A DNA stretch of 64,000 nucleotides, taken from contig CP030277.1 of NCBI GenBank assembly GCA_003330885.1, positions 2,108,001-2,172,000 of the forward strand. Direction: 5' to 3'. A program made the position numbers and the translations under genes. The notes under the pieces were generated by a model. The model was not told where the DNA came from, searched no databases, and saw only the letters and a program-made list of their open reading frames with translations. Origin of the DNA: Rhodobiaceae bacterium. Its GTDB lineage: Bacteria > Pseudomonadota > Alphaproteobacteria > Parvibaculales > Parvibaculaceae. How positions within the stretch are numbered: the first letter of the stretch is position 1; each line of letters begins with the position of its first letter. This document shows positions 18,260 to 27,164 of the stretch, piece by piece.

Positions 18260-18921
18260 TGTCGAAAAAGATCAACATTGCGCTCATTGACGACCATCAG
18301 ATGTTCTTGGACGGCCTGAGAGAAGTCATCAACTCTCTTAGTCCTGCCTATGTTTGTGAGAGTTATGCGTCGCCGCGCGAGACAATCGCCGAAATCGAGG
18401 ATGGTCGCACCTTCGACCTTATCGTTTCAGATTTTGTCATGGAGGAAATGAACGGGATCGCACTCATCCTCGCACTGAAGGCACGCCAGTGTCAGGTTCC
18501 CGTGCTGATCGTGTCCGGAATAGACACGCTGCCCCCAGTGGAAAAAGTTCTTCAAAACGGAGCAATGGGATTTGTTCCAAAATCCGCACCGACCAAAGTT
18601 CTTGGCCAGGGCATTTCTGCAGCGCTCAAGGGTGAGGTATTTTTGCCGCCGGAATTGTGGACCGTGATGGAGGCAAGCTCAAGATCACCACAAGCGATGA
18701 ACGCGCAGCCGCCTACGGAAGATGAGCCCCTGATAGGGCCCCGTCAGATGGAGGTACTCAAGCTCGTCGCTGAAGGGTATTCGAACAAACGCATCTCAGA
18801 TGTACTCGCCATCAGTGAGAATACCGTCAAGACGCACGTTAAGCAGATATTCCGACAGCTAAATGTGACGCGCCGCACAGCTTGTGTCAGCAAGGCGCAA
18901 ACACTTGGGCTCCTCGAATAG
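18259..18921 (+). CDS. LuxR/NarL-type response regulator
   Basis: A 220-residue DNA-binding response regulator. The receiver domain (about 5-125) has the acidic pair D11-D12, the phospho-acceptor D58 in LIVSDFVMEEMNG and the conserved Lys in FVPKSA. The C-terminal LuxR helix-turn-helix (about 155-218) carries GPRQMEVLKLVAEGYSNKRI and SENTVKTHVKQIF. Its start overlaps the stop of the oxygenase gene by one base. The convergent hybrid kinase 12 nt downstream on the other strand is the probable partner, possibly via its own receiver and a phosphotransfer protein. Confidence 0.9.
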   Translation: MSKKINIALIDDHQMFLDGLREVINSLSPAYVCESYASPRETIAEIEDGRTFDLIVSDFVMEEMNGIALILALKARQCQVPVLIVSGIDTLPPVEKVLQNGAMGFVPKSAPTKVLGQGISAALKGEVFLPPELWTVMEASSRSPQAMNAQPPTEDEPLIGPRQMEVLKLVAEGYSNKRISDVLAISENTVKTHVKQIFRQLNVTRRTACVSKAQTLGLLE

Positions 18922-18933
18922 AAGCCTTCGTAG

Positions 18934-20748
18934 TTAGAAAGCGTCGCGGGCCGCGTTTGTTTTGCGTTCAGCAATCTCAGCCAGAAGGCTCTGAACCATC
19001 GACGGTTCAACTGGCTTATGGAGCAGTTTGAGCCCCGGTATCGAAAAATCTTCCGGCGCAGCGGCAATGTCTCCGGTCATAAGAACAACAGGAATGTCTT
19101 CGTTAAGCTCGTCACGAACGCGTTCAACCACATCCATCCCGGTTTCTGCGCCCCCGAGCCGACGGTCAATAAGAAGAACGTCCGGCGTTGCCTGATCATG
19201 ACTCAAGAGAGCAACTGCATCATCGCCACTACCGGCTGAGAGCACCTGACATCCCCAGCTTGAGAGAAGCGTCGTCATGCCCGATCGAATGGCATCCTCA
19301 TCATCAACAATCAGAATACAAAGATCACTCGCAACAGGACCCCGGCCCTGCCCTTGTTCTTCGCGACCAAGCTCACCATCCTGCCCCAGGTTTGCCACCG
19401 GGACTCCCAAGCGAAAAACTGTCCCCTCTCCCAAATTTGAAACAAGAGACAGGTCAATCTTCAGAAGACTTGCGAGTCTGCGAACAATTGACAACCCCAG
19501 ACCCAGCCCCTTCTCCCGGTTCCGCTCTCTATTACCAAGCTGCACATATTCATCAAAAACCAGCGTCTGTTTGTCCAACGGAATGCCACAACCTGTATCG
19601 GAGATCAGCACCTCAATCATCTCAGGTTGCGCGTTAACGGATACCTCAACACGCCCGCCAGGGTCTGTGAACTTGATAGCATTCGACAAAAGATTCCGGA
19701 CAACTCGCGCAAACAATATGGGGTCGGTCTGCGCGGCGACTGATCCGCAATCAATTTTAAGGTCGACGCCTTTTTCATCAGCGACGGCAGTAAACTCACC
19801 GGCAATCCGCCCCGCGAAAGACCCCAGGTCAAGAGTCCTCTGATCGGCAACGATTGCGCCGGCATCCAACCGCGAAACGTCAACCAGTCCATCAAGAAGA
19901 TTACCAAGACCACGCCAGCTATTTTCGATTTTTGCCAATAATTCAAATTGAGCTGGCTCTGTTAGCTTGTCCTTCAACGCCGCCAGAAAGAAGCCTTGAG
20001 CGTGTAAAGGTTGCGCCAGATCATGACTGGTGGCCGCCAAAAACCGCGTTTTGTCGTCGCTGACCTTTTGCAGCTCATCACGTTGAACACGCAGCTGCTC
20101 CAAAAGAGCCTTGTTCTGTCGAACAGCAATGGCATCACGCGTCGCAAGTTCAACTCGCGCGCTGGAAGACATAAAAAAGGCATAGCCCAGCAGCACACCA
20201 GCCCCAGTCGCCGACACAGGCCATGGCGCAGTGAGCAAAATGAAAAAGCCGTAGGGCAGCATCACAAAGGTTGCGAGGCCGACATAAGAACGACGGTACG
20301 CAGATTGAGGAGAAACGCCCCCCAGCGTGATACCGAGCACCATCATACTCGTAGTGAAGACACTGAGCACATCATCAACATTGGTCAGAAAAATACTGCC
20401 CAAACCCCACGTGATACCCGTAACACTCGAGATAAGCGTATGCCACCAAAGGTAATCGCGCGCATTCTCAAGCGTGATACCGGTAGTGCGAAAGCAGACA
20501 GGCTGTACCAGCGTTACGGCAATCATAAACAGCGATGCACAAAACCACATCGCGACGCCGGACAAAGGAACCGTGAATGTCAGCATCGCGCAGTAAACCG
20601 ACACAACCATGAAAACTGCTATGGCAGATGAACGCGCACGCTCATAGAGCAGTTGAGCCTGTTGACGCTCCAGCGTCGCACTATCTAGCAACGTCAAGTC
20701 CGTATCAGTATGCTGCGCCAAAACGTCCCCTTCTGTGACCTGCGACAA
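18934..20748 (-). CDS. Hybrid sensor histidine kinase with C-terminal receiver
   Basis: A 604-residue membrane histidine kinase. Residues about 40-195 form six membrane segments with no large periplasmic loop, suggesting sensing within or near the membrane. A coiled linker (200-232) leads to the HisKA domain with phospho-acceptor H242 in the unusual box SHDLAQPLHAQ. The HATPase domain shows NLLSNAIKFTD, DTGCGIP and GLGLGLSIVRRL. A receiver follows at about 470-595 with LIVDDED and the phospho-Asp in LLIDRRLGG. The SHDLAQPL box is shared by a known group of hybrid kinases that lack a periplasmic sensor domain. Convergent with the LuxR regulator. Confidence 0.9.
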   Translation of the reverse strand: MSQVTEGDVLAQHTDTDLTLLDSATLERQQAQLLYERARSSAIAVFMVVSVYCAMLTFTVPLSGVAMWFCASLFMIAVTLVQPVCFRTTGITLENARDYLWWHTLISSVTGITWGLGSIFLTNVDDVLSVFTTSMMVLGITLGGVSPQSAYRRSYVGLATFVMLPYGFFILLTAPWPVSATGAGVLLGYAFFMSSSARVELATRDAIAVRQNKALLEQLRVQRDELQKVSDDKTRFLAATSHDLAQPLHAQGFFLAALKDKLTEPAQFELLAKIENSWRGLGNLLDGLVDVSRLDAGAIVADQRTLDLGSFAGRIAGEFTAVADEKGVDLKIDCGSVAAQTDPILFARVVRNLLSNAIKFTDPGGRVEVSVNAQPEMIEVLISDTGCGIPLDKQTLVFDEYVQLGNRERNREKGLGLGLSIVRRLASLLKIDLSLVSNLGEGTVFRLGVPVANLGQDGELGREEQGQGRGPVASDLCILIVDDEDAIRSGMTTLLSSWGCQVLSAGSGDDAVALLSHDQATPDVLLIDRRLGGAETGMDVVERVRDELNEDIPVVLMTGDIAAAPEDFSIPGLKLLHKPVEPSMVQSLLAEIAERKTNAARDAF

Positions 20749-21001
20749 ACATCGTCCTGCCGCAACATGACGACTCTGGATAGTAAGGTCAAACCTACCG
20801 CCACCTGCTGCACCCAGGCTGGTGGGACAGCACCATCAAGAAACGCTTTCCGTTCGCACCAACACTCTTATTGAAAAGTGTGCCACGAACCAAGACGAGA
20901 ACGTCCTCGCGCCCGTCATCAATATCAGCGACCGTTGAGCTTTTGAGTTACCCACGTAGCTCAGCCGCTTCCGCTAACCTGAGCAGGTCTGGAGGCCTTA
21001 A

Positions 21002-21787
21002 TCACCTCAGAGCAAAGATGATGGGGATTTGTGTTGAAAAGGGCGCGACAGGCGGCGGGGGAAAAGGCGCCGACTTTTCGACCATCCGTCTCGCCGCACG
21101 GTCCAGATGAAACGAGCCTGAACCGGTGATGACGCGGACATCAGTCAGATGCCCTTGCCCGTCAATCGTGATCTTCAGCGTCGCCATACCTTCTTCCCGG
21201 CGTCGGCGGGCGGCAGACGGATAGGTTCGGTTCTGTTCAATGCGAGCCCGGATCAGAGCGAGATAAGCGTCCCGTTCGCCCCCGGCATTTGCATCAGAGG
21301 CACCAATACCCGCAGTCTGTGACACGGCACCCTCCCCAATATTAGGGGTTCCGGCATTTGAGGTCCCAACAGGGTGACCATCACCTTGTTCAGCAAGCGC
21401 CTGGCTCTCGAGCATCTCTTGCTCAACAGGCTCTGTCACCCGCGGAACTTCCACCGGCCGACGGTCGATGGGCATAGCCTGAACGACCCGTGGTTTCGGC
21501 GCGATTGTCTCCACGACCCGTTGAGTTGGTGTTTCTAGCCGAGGCTCAGGCTGGAGACTAGGCACCTCAATAACAGGCTCGCGAGCTGCTTGCTCAACCG
21601 ACCCAGTTGCTCCAGTACCACCTAGACGAACACTCAACTGACCGAGCACCTGCCCGCCACCGCCGCCGGACGGTGGAGAAAAGAAGAAAACACCCAACAC
21701 CAGACCATGTACTGCAAGCGCAAAAAAGATGGCAGCCGGAACATAACGACCGAGCCTAGGGGATGGGTTGAGTGCAATCATCGTCAC
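21002..21787 (-). CDS. tonB: TonB-type energy transducer of the heme operon
   Basis: A 261-residue TonB protein that links the ExbB/ExbD motor in the inner membrane to the outer-membrane heme receptor. One N-terminal membrane anchor is at about 15-36 (YVPAAIFFALAVHGLVLGVFF). A Pro/Glu/Arg-rich periplasmic spacer covers about 70-130, and the TonB C-terminal domain about 170-261 carries RIEQNRTYPSAARRRREEGMA and ends IPIIFALR. It is the last gene of the heme operon and overlaps the upstream exbD by four bases, which ties it to heme rather than general siderophore uptake. Confidence 0.9.
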   Translation of the reverse strand: MTMIALNPSPRLGRYVPAAIFFALAVHGLVLGVFFFSPPSGGGGGQVLGQLSVRLGGTGATGSVEQAAREPVIEVPSLQPEPRLETPTQRVVETIAPKPRVVQAMPIDRRPVEVPRVTEPVEQEMLESQALAEQGDGHPVGTSNAGTPNIGEGAVSQTAGIGASDANAGGERDAYLALIRARIEQNRTYPSAARRRREEGMATLKITIDGQGHLTDVRVITGSGSFHLDRAARRMVEKSAPFPPPPVAPFSTQIPIIFALR

Positions 21788-22188
21788 TTCCGCGCCAGTG
21801 TTACAATCTGCACATGCTGGATACCGGCCCCTTCCACGGACCGCAGAAGTGTGATGACCCGAACCGCCGGGCTTCGTGCATCCGCTCTCACCTCCAAAAC
21901 ATCGTCGCCCCCCCCTAAAACGCCGAGCAGAGCGTCCAAGTCATCACTGGTGAGATTGATACCCTCTCGCGAGAGGGCACCTTCAGCATCCATCGTCAGA
22001 ACGACTGTTTGCACCACCTCTTCCCTGGGCACTTCTGCTTCTGATCGAAGAGGATCAAATTCAGGGGGCAAAGGCTCTACAAAAGTACCCGCCATCATAA
22101 AAGCCAGCACCAACAACAGAACTATATTGATCAATGGCAAGGTGCCATCTGGCTTGTAACCTGTCGTTCTGGTGCGCAAAGTTTTCAT
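21784..22188 (-). CDS. exbD2: ExbD-like protein lacking the channel Asp
   Basis: A 134-residue ExbD/TolR-family protein with one N-terminal membrane helix and a periplasmic domain. In ordinary ExbD the helix carries a proton-conducting Asp in a PxIDV context. Here the same position is Asn21 (LPLINIVLLLVLAF), encoded by AAT. Its neighbour exbD has the normal Asp, so this copy is probably a partner subunit and not the sole proton carrier. The helix is otherwise intact, and the periplasmic half keeps ExbD-like strands (VQTVVLTMDAEGAL). It overlaps exbD upstream and tonB downstream by four bases each. Confidence 0.82.
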   Translation of the reverse strand: MKTLRTRTTGYKPDGTLPLINIVLLLVLAFMMAGTFVEPLPPEFDPLRSEAEVPREEVVQTVVLTMDAEGALSREGINLTSDDLDALLGVLGGGDDVLEVRADARSPAVRVITLLRSVEGAGIQHVQIVTLARK

Positions 22189-22586
22189 GGAGCGGCGTAC
22201 CCCACTGCGCCGGAAAGTTGCACCTTGGTAAAACCGGACGCGTTCAAAGCTTCGATCACGTCAATGACGCTCTGAATTTCAACGGCCTCTTGCGGCTCAA
22301 TAAAAACGGTTCTGTTTTTCCCGTGAGAGATCAGTGCAGCTATCGCTAGCTGCAATCCTTCAACAGCTTGACCGTCCAGCATGAACGATCCATCGTTCTG
22401 CAATATCAGGGATAACGTTTGTTCCTCGCCTGCCGCTTCTGAGAACTGCGCCTGGGGCGTCAATTTGATTTGACGCCAATCCACAAATTGAGACGCAAGC
22501 ATGAAGAAAATGAGCAAAATGAAGACAACATCAATGAGCGGTGTCAGACTCAAAACCAGCTTTGATCTAGGTTGCCGCAAAACCAT
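22185..22586 (-). CDS. exbD: Biopolymer transport protein ExbD
   Basis: A 133-residue ExbD with the canonical membrane helix LTPLIDVVFILLIFFM, including the essential Asp as D19, and a periplasmic domain of about 85 residues (TLSLILQNDGSFMLDGQAV). With ExbB it forms the proton-motive-force motor that energises TonB. The gene begins 12 nt after exbB and its stop overlaps the start of the second exbD-like gene as ATGA, indicating coupled synthesis of the two ExbD chains. Confidence 0.93.
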   Translation of the reverse strand: MVLRQPRSKLVLSLTPLIDVVFILLIFFMLASQFVDWRQIKLTPQAQFSEAAGEEQTLSLILQNDGSFMLDGQAVEGLQLAIAALISHGKNRTVFIEPQEAVEIQSVIDVIEALNASGFTKVQLSGAVGYAAP

Positions 22587-22598
22587 GAATGCTGCTCC

Positions 22599-23246
22599 TC
22601 AGTCCGCAGCCATTCCAAGAGTCTTTGGCAGGTCTCTGCGAACCTCTGCCACTTCCCCTATCGCTTGTTCCGCAAGGTCCGCAAACCGCATCAAGCGTCC
22701 TTCAAACCATCCATGAGCAAGCGTTGCTGGAATTGCGACAATGAGCCCAGCGGCTGTTGTGAGAAGCGCTACCCAGATACCTGCCGACAAGAGACCCGGG
22801 TCAACCGCACCGCCCGCTTCGGAAAGAGCTCGAAAGGCATCGATCATGCCGACCACGGTCCCAAGAAGACCGATAAGAGGGCTTAACATGGCAATCAAGC
22901 CAAGCATTCCGAGGCCACCTTCCAGAGGTCTCAGCTCACGGCGGGCAGCGCGAAACCCTGCCCTCTCAATCTGTTTCTCTTCCTTCAGCGCGTTGACCGC
23001 GGCTTGGGTTGCCGTCCGGACCCGCGCTAGAGCCCCTCTCTTTGCACGCTCTCCCAGCCGTGCTGAGGAGAACTGCATCACCTTGGCAAAAATCAACACA
23101 AGGGTGACGAAAGAAAGAGCGGCGAGCAGATAGAGAACCGGGCCACCCGCACTGGCCAACTCGAGTGCCGCCGTAAGAGCATCAACCGCCTGAGGGTCAA
23201 CAACCGACGCTTCTGATCCGCTAGAACTCAGAACAGTTTCTTCCAT
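22599..23246 (-). CDS. exbB: ExbB/TolQ/MotA family proton channel protein
   Basis: A 215-residue ExbB with three membrane helices: about 35-55 (VLYLLAALSFVTLVLIFAK), about 115-140 (LGMLGLIAMLSPLIGLLGTVVGMIDAF) and about 150-178 (LLSAGIWVALLTTAAGLIVAIPA). The second and third carry the conserved Pro, Thr and Gly residues of ExbB/TolQ. It forms the pentameric stator around ExbD. It starts 15 nt after hmuV, within the heme operon, so it is dedicated to heme transport. Confidence 0.92.
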   Translation of the reverse strand: MEETVLSSSGSEASVVDPQAVDALTAALELASAGGPVLYLLAALSFVTLVLIFAKVMQFSSARLGERAKRGALARVRTATQAAVNALKEEKQIERAGFRAARRELRPLEGGLGMLGLIAMLSPLIGLLGTVVGMIDAFRALSEAGGAVDPGLLSAGIWVALLTTAAGLIVAIPATLAHGWFEGRLMRFADLAEQAIGEVAEVRRDLPKTLGMAAD

Positions 23247-23261
23247 CGTTAAATTTCCTAC

Positions 23262-24095
23262 TCAAAGAGCCTGTCGAAAATCAATGACGGAGGCGTTCCG
23301 CCGATGATTCCCTGTCGGCACGATTAGCCTGCGCCCTGTATCCGGGTCTTCGACCTGGCGAACAGAGAGATCAAACACGTCTGCAATCAGAGACGGTTGC
23401 AGAACATCATCCGGAGCCCCGGTCGCCACCACACACCCATTGGCAAGAATGACAACTCGCGTTGCGTAGAGCGCCGCAAGATTGAGATCATGAACAACAG
23501 CCACCACGCCAACGCCTTTTTCCGCGAGCCTCACGGCCAAATGCAAAACGGAATGTTGATGCGCGAGGTCGAGACTTGACGTCGGTTCATCCAGGAGAAG
23601 AAAGCGAGGTTCGTCGTCGTTCTCCCGCCATATCTGTGCGAGCACGCGAGCGAGCTGAACACGTTGCTGCTCCCCGCCTGACAGTTGCGTGTACACCCGT
23701 CCAGCGAGGTGACCTATGTCAGTTTCTTCAAGGGCGCAGTCGACAGCAATCCTGTTCGACGATGCATCAACCGAGGCTCGAAAAGGGTCGCGTCCCATGG
23801 CCACCACATCACGCACCTTGAAGGGAAAACTAAGGGACGCCTTTTGAGGCATCAGAGCTCTTTTGCAGGCAAGAGACGCAGGAGAGAGATGTTGAAGTTC
23901 ATCTTCGCCTATTCGCACATCTCCGCTCAGCACTCTTTGTTCACCGCTCAATACGTTGAGGAAGGTAGATTTACCCGCCCCATTTGGACCGAGAACCGCA
24001 ACCAGTTCACCCGGGTGGACTTCCATGGACGCGCCGGTCAAAACCTGACGCGACCCCAGCACCACATCCACATTCCGCGCTGCAAGGGTCACCAT
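23262..24095 (-). CDS. hmuV: Heme ABC transporter ATP-binding protein HmuV
   Basis: The ATPase of an inner-membrane heme importer (277 residues). Walker A is GPNGAGKST, the ABC signature LSGGEQQRVQLARVLAQ, Walker B RFLLLDEPTSSLD and the H-loop VAVVHDLNLAAL. The frame is open to 24221, but ATG 24095 has a strong ribosome site (GGGAGGG) and begins at the family's normal first strand. The start lies seven bases inside the end of hmuU. It drives transport of heme delivered by HmuT through HmuU. Confidence 0.93.
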   Translation of the reverse strand: MVTLAARNVDVVLGSRQVLTGASMEVHPGELVAVLGPNGAGKSTFLNVLSGEQRVLSGDVRIGEDELQHLSPASLACKRALMPQKASLSFPFKVRDVVAMGRDPFRASVDASSNRIAVDCALEETDIGHLAGRVYTQLSGGEQQRVQLARVLAQIWRENDDEPRFLLLDEPTSSLDLAHQHSVLHLAVRLAEKGVGVVAVVHDLNLAALYATRVVILANGCVVATGAPDDVLQPSLIADVFDLSVRQVEDPDTGRRLIVPTGNHRRNASVIDFRQAL

Positions 24096-25168
24096 GATGT
24101 TCCCTCCCGCGCTGCTCTGCGCAACAACCAAAGGAAAAAGGGAGCGCCCAGCAGCGCTGTCAGAACACCGATAGGCAGCTCCGCGGGTAGTGCCAGCGTT
24201 CTTGCAACTACGTCGGCCCATAAGAGAAGTGCCGCTCCCCCAAGCGCCGATGCAGGCAGGAGAATGCGGTGATCAGGACCAACCACCATGCGCAACAGAT
24301 GGGGAATAACGATCCCCACAAAACCAATCGTGCCGGACACAGCAACCGCAGCGCCCACACCTGCGGCCACCAGCGCAACGCAGAGATATTTGAACCGGTC
24401 CACATTCAAACCGAGCGAGGCAGCCTCCCGTTCTCCTAACAACATAAGATTGAGCTTGTGCATCAGCATGGGCATCGCGAGGAGAATGACACTCATGATC
24501 GCGATAGCCGGAAGTATCGTTGTCCAGGTCGCACCGCCTAAGCTTCCAAGCATCCAAAACGTGATGGATCTCAACTGTTCATCATTGCTGATAAACATCA
24601 TGAGACCCATGATGGCACTGCCAAGCGCTGCCACCGCAATGCCACTCAACAAAATCGTTGTTATCGGCGTCTGCCCATTCACCCGAGCAACCGCAACAAC
24701 AATCATCGTCGCAACAAACCCACCAGCGAATGCAGCCACTGGAAGCGCATAGAGAATGATTGCACCCATGGCACCAAACGCTGTGCCGAGCACGATCGTC
24801 GTCACCGCTGCGGCCCCGGCGCCCGCCGACACACCGATAATGCTGGGCTCTGCAAGAGGGTTGCGGAACAGTGCCTGCAGAACAGCACCCGAAACCGCCA
24901 GCGTCGCACCAACCATGCCGCCGAGCAAAACCCGCGGCATCCTGATTTCCAGGACAATGGCGTGTGCGAGAGGGTCTACGGCACCCTGCCCCGTCGCAAA
25001 ACTCCACAAGACAGTAACAACGTCCCCGGCCCCCAGATCGGCAGCGCCACTGGTAAGGCCGGTTAACACCGCTGCAAAGAGCAACACGCCTAGCACTGGC
25101 AATGCCAAAGACCGCAAGACCACCGAAAGATCGATGCGGCCCCGCTCCTGGATCCCGAGGGTGCTCAC
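24089..25168 (-). CDS. hmuU: Heme ABC transporter permease HmuU (FecCD family)
   Basis: A 359-residue FecCD/BtuC-type permease with about ten membrane segments. Typical blocks are RMPRVLLGGMVGATLAVSGA near residue 73, NPLAEPSIIGVSAGAGA, FWMLGSLGGATW and GTIGFVGIVIPHLLRM, the last with the Gly-rich loop that contacts the ATPase. It starts four bases inside the end of hmuT and its end overlaps hmuV. It forms the inner-membrane heme channel. Confidence 0.93.
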   Translation of the reverse strand: MSTLGIQERGRIDLSVVLRSLALPVLGVLLFAAVLTGLTSGAADLGAGDVVTVLWSFATGQGAVDPLAHAIVLEIRMPRVLLGGMVGATLAVSGAVLQALFRNPLAEPSIIGVSAGAGAAAVTTIVLGTAFGAMGAIILYALPVAAFAGGFVATMIVVAVARVNGQTPITTILLSGIAVAALGSAIMGLMMFISNDEQLRSITFWMLGSLGGATWTTILPAIAIMSVILLAMPMLMHKLNLMLLGEREAASLGLNVDRFKYLCVALVAAGVGAAVAVSGTIGFVGIVIPHLLRMVVGPDHRILLPASALGGAALLLWADVVARTLALPAELPIGVLTALLGAPFFLWLLRRAAREGTSW

Positions 25169-26091
25169 GGCGCCCCCAAAACCATCACATGTGACGATGG
25201 GACAGCTTCGCGCCCCAATGTGGGAATGTCGGCCTCTGGGTAGAGAAGAGTTGCAAGGTCAGCTGCAGCCTCTGGAGCCCGAGGACCAAATCCAAGCAGA
25301 TAGTGGCTATCGATTATGGCCACCCGCCCCTCGGCGCCAGCTGCGGTGCGAGAAACAATGTCCAGTTTGGCAACGCCCTCTGGACCACCCAGCGCCTCGC
25401 ACACATGGCTGGGCAAAACAATCCAGTCTGGGTTGGCAGCCAGGACAGGCTCCATGGAGATCGCCTTGTACCCTTCCATCTCCGGGAAGGCCAAAGCACC
25501 GCCAGCAAAATCAATAATTGCCGAGGCAGCGGTGTTTGCGCCAGCTCCCAACAGGGGCCCATTGCCCGCCGAAAGGATAAGCAGCACACTCTTCTTAGGG
25601 CCTGCAGACAGTCCAGCTGCCAAACTATCGAGTTGCTTTGCAACGCTCTGTGCAAGACGCCGAGCATCCTCCGTAAGACCTGTTGCTTCACCAACAGCAT
25701 TGATCATCGCGCTCAGTCCGTCAGCGGTCCGCCCGACCGGAATTTGTGCCAAAGGAATGCCTGACCCCTTCAGCTGATCAATGGCCGCCGCAGGACCGGC
25801 CTCACTAGAGAGCAGGATGAGATCCGGCTCCATAGACAAGACACCCTCAGCAGAAAGCTGACGAAGGTACCCAACCTTTGGGAGCTGCAGAGCGGAAACC
25901 GGATAAGTACTCGTCGTATCTACCGCACGAAGCTTGTCTCCCAGTCCGAGCGCGAACACTGTCTCCGTGACCGCACCGCCAACGGATATGATCCGGGCAT
26001 ATGAACTGGATTGCGCGAGCGCACCGCGCCTGGATAGGAACACTGCGCTGCCCGCGCCGAGCCCTGCAAGGGCTGACCGCCGGGAGATCAT
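25165..26091 (-). CDS. hmuT: Periplasmic heme-binding protein HmuT
   Basis: The substrate-binding protein of the heme importer (308 residues from this start). The N-terminus MISRRSALAGLGAGSAVFLSRRGALA looks like a twin-arginine or Sec signal. The mature part is a two-lobed periplasmic-binding fold: RIISVGGAVTETVFALGLGDKL at the N-lobe, KVGYLRQLSAEGVLSMEPDLIL, and the C-lobe with SGAGN-like GNGPLLGAG. ATG 26091 overlaps the hmuS stop as ATGA and has AGGGG upstream, so it is preferred to an open frame reaching 26139. The heme ligand residue cannot be picked with certainty. Confidence 0.9.
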   Translation of the reverse strand: MISRRSALAGLGAGSAVFLSRRGALAQSSSYARIISVGGAVTETVFALGLGDKLRAVDTTSTYPVSALQLPKVGYLRQLSAEGVLSMEPDLILLSSEAGPAAAIDQLKGSGIPLAQIPVGRTADGLSAMINAVGEATGLTEDARRLAQSVAKQLDSLAAGLSAGPKKSVLLILSAGNGPLLGAGANTAASAIIDFAGGALAFPEMEGYKAISMEPVLAANPDWIVLPSHVCEALGGPEGVAKLDIVSRTAAGAEGRVAIIDSHYLLGFGPRAPEAAADLATLLYPEADIPTLGREAVPSSHVMVLGAP

Positions 26092-27146
26092 GCGGCCACC
26101 CCTTTGTCCAAAACATTCTCCGACACAATGGCACGCCAATCATCGCGTTCCACTTGTCCAGGTTTCCGTTCACCGAAAAACTGAATAAGCATCACACCGT
26201 CTTTGTCATAAAGCTCGACTGAAGTGACATCTCCATCTTCAGTCGGCTTCCGCACGACCCAGGCGTCAGTCACAAGGTCGGACCGCAAATGGAGGTTGAA
26301 GCCATCATCAAGCACATTGATCCACGGCCCCATCGGCTCAATGCGAGTCACCTGGCCGGTATGGATTTGAATAATGCCCTTATTGCCAACGAAAGCCATG
26401 ATCGGCGCTCCATTGCCTGACGCTGCGTGAAGCAGACGCTCCGCCGCATCAACGGGCGCGCGTTCGGCAAAGCGGCCTTCGGCAAGCCGAAGTGCCTGCT
26501 GGCGCCCCACTTTAAACTTCCGGATAAGCGGGAAAAAATCATGCGTATCCTTCAGTGTGCTCCACTTTGCCAGAAGCCCCTCTGCATCAATCTCGCCGTC
26601 CGGACGATCCGGCGTTTCAGCAGGCAGCGGTGTTACGTCAACAAGCGTCGCCTGATCCTCGTGAATAAAGCGTGCGACGAGCGCGTCATAAGCAGTGTCG
26701 TTGCTTTCTGCCCGCAGATAGACCTTGTGAAGCGCTGTGCCGTCCGGCCCAAAAAATTGCAAGCTGCGACGAGGACCAGACCGTGTATCCTCATTAACGG
26801 CGAAACCAAACTCCCAATTCTTCAAAAACAGACGAAGGTCAATGTCGTGATTGAGCACAATGCCGCCATGCGCCCCAAATGACATGTTGGCGTATTCACC
26901 GACCTTCTCATGCACCACGCCATGATTGCGCGTCAGCGCCATCACTTCACCCAAATCACCAAAGGCAGTGATCACCTCTGACCAAGGGCCTGTTAACCTG
27001 GTAGCAGTCGTGCCAAGACCCGCACAGACAAGCTGCGCTTCGCTAATCTCCAATCGCTCCGCGAGATCCCGTGCTCTGATATTCGGGGTGTTGGCGCGCT
27101 CGGCCTCAATTTTGGATCGCAATTGATCAATGGAAGTTGCGGTCAT
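26088..27146 (-). CDS. hmuS: Hemin-degrading factor HmuS/HemS
   Basis: A 352-residue cytoplasmic heme-handling protein of the HemS/HmuS/ChuS family, which binds incoming heme and in some species breaks it down. The tandem structural repeat is visible: two halves each with a W-x-x-L/I segment (NHDIDLRLFLKNW and ILDDGFNLHLRSD-like) and matching helices RARDLAERLEISEAQLVCAG and KVGRQQALRLAEGRFAERAP. Whether this one is a true oxygenase or a heme chaperone cannot be told. It lies 18 nt after hmuR and overlaps hmuT by four bases. Confidence 0.92.
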   Translation of the reverse strand: MTATSIDQLRSKIEAERANTPNIRARDLAERLEISEAQLVCAGLGTTATRLTGPWSEVITAFGDLGEVMALTRNHGVVHEKVGEYANMSFGAHGGIVLNHDIDLRLFLKNWEFGFAVNEDTRSGPRRSLQFFGPDGTALHKVYLRAESNDTAYDALVARFIHEDQATLVDVTPLPAETPDRPDGEIDAEGLLAKWSTLKDTHDFFPLIRKFKVGRQQALRLAEGRFAERAPVDAAERLLHAASGNGAPIMAFVGNKGIIQIHTGQVTRIEPMGPWINVLDDGFNLHLRSDLVTDAWVVRKPTEDGDVTSVELYDKDGVMLIQFFGERKPGQVERDDWRAIVSENVLDKGVAA

Positions 27147-27164
27147 TTGAATCTTCCTCTCCGA

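Noticed and set aside
20011-20631. 206-residue plus-strand frame
   Set aside because: It is fully antisense to the hybrid kinase, which has clear catalytic motifs.
24756-25517. 253-residue plus-strand frame
   Set aside because: It is antisense to hmuU and hmuT and is rich in Pro, Arg and Ser without any domain.
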